A stretch of DNA of 64,000 nucleotides, from assembly GCA_030248215.1 (NCBI GenBank), contig JASANG010003966.1:248001-312000 (forward strand), read 5' to 3'. Within the stretch, counting starts at the first letter, position 1, and each line of letters opens with the position of its first letter. The position numbers were made by a program, and so were the translations under genes. Source of the stretch: Enoplolaimus lenunculus (lineage: Eukaryota > Nematoda > Enoplea > Enoplida > Thoracostomopsidae). The notes under the pieces were generated by a model. That model saw only the letters and a list, made by a program, of their open reading frames with translations. It was not told the origin of the DNA and did no database searches. Positions 59,376-64,000 of the stretch are shown piece by piece.

Positions 59376-59581
59376 TGCAAAAAATGATGAGCCACATTGA
59401 CTTTTTCCGAAATAGGCTTTTCGGGACTACACAAACTGAGCCAAATTCGACTCCGCCAGAGACAAACGTGTGACTCAATGAGTTAAATTTGACTCGGACA
59501 GAATCGCATTTTGACTCAGTTTGTGTACTCCGGAAGCCTATTTCGGAAACAGCCAATTTGACTTACCATTTTTTGCAGTGC
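59376..59581. mobile_element. Family G palindromic MITE
   Basis: tgcaaaaaatgatgagccac at the left, acttaccattttttgcagtg at the right, mirrored ccgaaataggctttt inside. Slightly more worn than the other two copies. Confidence 0.82.
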
Positions 59582-59984
59582 ACATTTAAGAATATATATA
59601 CACATAACAGCATCCCACTCAACACTCAAAAGCTAAACAGCGTAAACTTGAAAATTTTGTTCCGCAAAGTTTAGTTGTTTGAAAACTTCGGCGACTTTGT
59701 CAAAACTTGAGTTGGTTTAAAAGAAACAACATTTTCTTTTAATACTTTGAAATTTTCCAAAAACTCAACAAATATAGGTATTATTAGTACAATTGGAGTT
59801 CATTAAATATTAATCGCTACGGCACTATATATGCTTTATGGCAGCTCAGGAAAACTAACACTTTAAAGCATACTACAACAGGCCTTTCCAGAGCCGTATA
59901 TAAAGAGATATAGTTGATATGTATAATATATGTAATTTTATGAAATTTATGAAAACACGATAACCTGGTTTTAGAATAATCTTA

Positions 59985-60082
59985 CGGATCCCAGAACTTA
60001 AAAAAATTTCTCGTTCGGCTACACTCGATTGCCATAAATTTTAGCATTAAATTTACACTCTCCTGAAATGAAATTCAAGCCA
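59985..60082 (-). mobile_element. Family F1 fragment, reversed
   Basis: ctcgttcggctacactcg and tcctgaaatgaaattcaagc are the reversed F1 words. Confidence 0.5.
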
Positions 60083-60084
60083 TA

Positions 60085-60406
60085 CCAATGTACCTGGCAT
60101 CGCCAGCTGGAGGAATTCAGCTGCTATCAATAAATTTTTCCGAATTCTTTTTTCTGGATCATTGGCAATTAATAGAATCAAAGACAATAAGTTGTTACCA
60201 AAGACGTAGACAGGATTTGGTCTTGAGACCGGATTAATTTCAGGCAAAAGTATTTTGACGTCAGTATCAGTAAAAAAATTTTCGAACCTTTGATGAATAT
60301 CGTCAATTTCTTGTATGTCTACAAACTCAATGAGGGTATAAATACACTCCTTTCTCTTTCGATGTGTAAGCCTCTGGTTGGTGAGCCGCATCCAGAAAAA
60401 GAGCAT
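60085..60406 (-). other. Unrecognised open frame, possible coding relic
   Basis: About 105 codons are open between the F1 fragment and 60406, with a balanced composition (Arg, Lys, Leu, Ile, Asp, Glu) and stretches such as CIYTLIEFVDIQEIDDIHQR and IANDPEKRIRKN. It reads more like protein than the other frames here. I recognise no domain. A gtaatg that follows cag at about 60406 on the minus strand could be a donor for an upstream piece. It may be a transposon protein scrap or chance. Confidence 0.25.
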
Positions 60407-60811
60407 TACCTGAACAACATTTGCTCAACGTTCAGAGCGAATCTAAAGCCTGAGCTTACAGGACCGCTTAAGTTCTTCGACTTTGCGAACTAATATTGTA
60501 TGCTTACGTGGTACTTAATAATAATATAGAAACAATTACCAAAAAAATATAACACACAAAATACATAACGCGTCTATCCGAAATCTATTACTGTAACGCC
60601 GTCACAAAATATTAGTAATTAATTAAAATAAACTTACCAAATGCACGAAAAACGAAATATTGCAATATTGCTATTGCAGATTGCAGTTACGCGTCAACGC
60701 AAAATTGCAAACGGCAAAACGAGAAACATATTTTTTACACAATAAAATGACTAAATTAATTAATACAATATAATTGAAAAATGATGCAGACAGTTATGTG
60801 TAATGTTGTAC

Positions 60812-60998
60812 CGTAATCCGTTCTGAAAAAATATGCTCTTTTTAAACAATATTGTTTTAATTTTAAGAGAATACAAATATTAGATGGTATAATTGAATTT
60901 TTGTCGTAATCCGTTCTGAAAAAATATACTCCTTTTAAACAATATTGTTTTAATTTTAAGAGAATACAAATTTTAGCTGGTATAATTGAATTTTTTGG
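60812..60998 (+). repeat. Two-copy tandem repeat, 93-bp period
   Basis: cgtaatccgttctgaaaaaa starts at 60812 and 60905, and each unit ends with tggtataattgaatttttt. Only a handful of differences. Confidence 0.92.
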
Positions 60999-61365
60999 TG
61001 TTTACTTATTGTTCCGAACAGCTTCAAACACTTGAAATGAATACAATAACCTGTTATATTTTCGTAAGTTGCTTGCCCGACAAATAGTTGTTACGGACAC
61101 GGACATATATTCTTAGCGCCAAATTGATAGATCAATTATGCTTCAGTACTTCCTAAACCTACACAAAATTGTCAAACTAGTTCATAACTTCGAATTACGT
61201 TGCTTAATAAATAAATATTTCTAAAACAAAAACGCGCAATATTAATGGTCATAAGCGACCGCCAGCTCGGACGCCCCTTCATTATATCGAATTTCTTTAT
61301 CACTCTGCTATGGAGCCTGTATCGTTCAGTTGCTGTCCCAGTCAGACAAGCACTACCCCTCCGTC

Positions 61366-61580
61366 AGGGCAGTATTCAGGATTTGATTTTGGGTGGGTAT
61401 GCGGTAAAGTAAAAAAAATATTTTTGACTCGCAAAATCCACAACGTTATTTAATGCCTGTTATAAGTGCTATTTTCTTGTATCTCCTGAAATTTCGAAAC
61501 CGAATATACCCCCTGTGAATAGTTCGTGAGCACAGCCACCTACACCCCCGTCGTCGTCGTCCATGTATACGCCCCTGCGC
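61366..61580 (+). mobile_element. Family F1 repeat
   Basis: cagggcagtattcaggattt gattttggg at the left and tgtatacgcccctgcgc at the right, the best candidate for a copy with both ends. Confidence 0.55.
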
Positions 61581-63111
61581 TCAACCCCTCATATTTCAAA
61601 ACTGATTCACCAAAATCGGGACAGGCGTCGATTGATATCTCGTAAACTTTGTTTCAAAATTTAAATTTAAAATGTCTTTATTTTCTTCGAAACTTTTCAA
61701 ACATATAAAATAAATACCAGTAAATAAAATGTTTTAGAAGACACGGTTGTCGAAATAAACAAATACATTGTGGCACATATATAAACGCGTAGCGCCGCAA
61801 TTGGAATACTGGGGACACGAAATATTCTATGAGGATGCAAGAAAATTTTTGCTAACAAAATGATTGGCTTTCGATAAAGAGTATCTAAGAGTTCAATAAG
61901 TTTAGTTTAAACTGAAAATATGTAAGATTTTAAATGAGTTTAAGTGTAAACCTTACGTGTTAGTTTAGTTAATCTAAAAAGTTAGTTCAATACTGGTGGA
62001 TTAGCTTAAGCTTAAATCAAGTTAGTTTAAGCTTTCAAGGAGCATATATGGAACATAAATTGCAATTCATAACTTTCGCCAGTCCGCCCCCTCCCCAACC
62101 GTTCGCAATTTCTGGATCCGCCACTGCTTTAAGATATAAGTTTTAACTCTACAGATTTTGGAGTTTTTAGATTTTTGTATAACTTTAGGCTTATGATAAA
62201 GGTTAAAATTGCGACAAAAATTAACAAAAACTGCCAAATTTTTAAAATGTTGACAAAAATTTTATTTTGCCGGAAGGAGCAAGCAAATCGGCAATGTACG
62301 TACCCTCGATAGTTGAAACCTTTCAAATGATTTTCGAAAATAAAAATGACTGATTAAAATGATGGTAAGTTTTATTATAAAACGAGCGACGATTCATACA
62401 ATTTCACGGTCATCGAATTAAATTTATAATACATGCCGACATTTTACATATATATCAATTAAAACATTTATATATATGTATATCAATTAAAATATATATA
62501 ATTATATATGTTTATATATAACTATTTAGGTATACATGTATGTACCATGTATATATACAAATACTATTTTATCTAAATTTTTAATTTAATTTTTTCTTTA
62601 TTATTTTTCGTGTTTTCAGTTTTTTCAATTAAACTTGTGTCTTTTATTTGTTTTTAAATATTCCAAATTGATTTAAAATTGTTAATATTCTTAATTTAAA
62701 AAATAATACAAATGTTTCACAAATTGTCAAAAATTTATCAAAACGATATTCGCAAAAATAAAATTTAAGCAAATTCTAAAAAATAACAAAAATTGTGAAA
62801 ACAATTACTAATCAGTGGTGTGCGTAGGGTCAGTGTTTAAAACTTTCAAAACAGTAACCTCCAGTAAAAGTTACTAGATTTGAAGATATTTCAGAAATAA
62901 TCGGGTTTCATAAAGAATAAGCCTAAGTTAGATATTAGATGGACTCGTTTCTTTTACAGCTTAATATTTTGCTCAAATTTGAGTTTCATTTTACCTAGAA
63001 AAGTTTCCGTGGGCCTTATTATATTCGGTTTTGTTCAACAAAGAATTGAAATTCAATACGACCATAACAAACTATTTAAATTGACTCATGTTAATTATAG
63101 TGGCCTACTCG
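61581..63111. other. AT-rich upstream region
   Basis: 61900-62040 is rich in gtttagtttaa-type words. 62085-62126 has a worn H end (ctggatccgccactg). 62450-62560 is tata-rich. No gene recognised. Confidence 0.4.
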
Positions 63112-63180
63112 GTAAGCGTAAACCTAAACCAAAGTAGAACCTTGCACCTAAACATAAGCCTAATCCTAATCTTACCCTGC
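63112..63180 (+). repeat. Family M interior fragment
   Basis: ggtaagcgtaaacctaaacc and cataagcctaatcctaatct without recognisable ends. Confidence 0.45.
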
Positions 63181-63444
63181 GTGTTCAATCATTGAAACGC
63201 ATGAAGTTGCAGCCATATTCGATAGCCAATCAAAATATTTATACAAACTATTAAACTATAAAATGCCACAAAATGATTTGCTCATTTTATCATATGATAA
63301 TTATTTCAATTAAGACATTTTCAAAACAATTTGTTTTCTCTCTCCCCCGCATACTGTCGCTATGACGCTTCTTATGACAAAGGTCAGCTTGACTCGCCTG
63401 TACGGTGACACTGAATGACCGAATTTTACCCCACTCCCCGAGGG

Positions 63445-63640
63445 TCAGGCGCACTTTCAGGATATCATTTCGGAGAGGGGATATACATTTCGCGGAGTAT
63501 AAGTGAGAAAATTAATTTTTTTCGTACTCCAAAATTTCGCAGGTTATTCTGAAGCCAGTAAAAGTTACTATTTTTATCGTGTTGTTGAGTATTTTAGAGG
63601 TATGCATTGATTACCCACTTGCATACGCCGATAGTCGGCC
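63445..63640 (+). mobile_element. Family F1 repeat
   Basis: tttcaggatatcatttcgga gagggg, then ataagtgagaaaatt and a worn tail. Confidence 0.5.
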
Positions 63641-64000
63641 GGTAAAATTTTCAACTCTGACTGGGCGGTGGGAGGGTCGCCGAGACACCGGGTAAAATGC
63701 CTTATATGACTACAAATATTTTAATTAAAATTGGAAAAGTTAATGTTTAAGATAAACAATTTACAAAATGTTAAAGAAACAAAATTCACATAAAACATGA
63801 TAATAAGAAGTATTAACTTATTTCGCTAGCGATGATTGACAAAAACGGATCTAAAATTTTCAAAAAAATGAGGCTGAGATTATTCTAACGACAAATTTGT
63901 CCCAAAACGTAATTATATTTAATTAAACAATTATGACCCGAATTAAAGTTTTTTGATGGAAAACTTTGACTTCATTTGTAAGCATTGTCAGACGGATGTG

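Overview
This is an AT-rich stretch of animal nuclear DNA. Its one recognisable gene is split into short exons by very large introns, and the rest is dense with short, non-autonomous DNA-transposon relics (MITEs). Nothing looks bacterial or viral: there are no operons, ribosome-binding sites, rRNA genes or long reading frames. The gene is a homologue of UNC5, the netrin receptor, so the source is an animal, most likely a bilaterian invertebrate. I cannot name the phylum. Family labels used below (A, B, C, J, D, E, F1, F2, G, H, K, L, M, Q, R, U, V, W) are mine, for this window only.

The gene lies on the minus strand. Exon 1 (32705-32954) encodes a signal peptide and an acidic leader. Exon 2 (15917-16191) encodes a Gly/Ser-rich linker and the first half of Ig domain 1. 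Exon 3 (12157-12355) encodes the second half. Splice sites are canonical and phases agree (1, 0, 1), giving an open product of 241 residues that continues past the left edge. The four cysteines of the UNC5 Ig1 domain are present with the spacing expected. Intron 1 is about 16.5 kb, intron 2 about 3.6 kb, and intron 3 at least 12.1 kb. The second Ig domain, thrombospondin repeats, transmembrane segment, ZU5, UPA and death domains are not in the window.

Left region (1-12156) is intron 3, holding families A, B, C, D, E, F, H, J, including nested copies. The middle (12356-32704) is introns 2 and 1, with a 4 x 133-bp array that grew out of a MITE end, a 3 x 171-bp array, and the youngest A and B elements. 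The right region (33000-64000) lies upstream of exon 1; no gene is recognised there. It is filled with families F1, F2, G, K, L, M, Q, W and microsatellites.

The main theme is a set of MITE families (A, B, C, and more loosely J) that share near-identical termini (CAGGGTGCAACCGG or close variants) and 8-bp target duplications but carry different subterminal motifs. They fit cross-mobilisation by one hAT-type transposase that is not encoded here. A second theme is family M, whose interior is built from TTAGGC-like hexamers.
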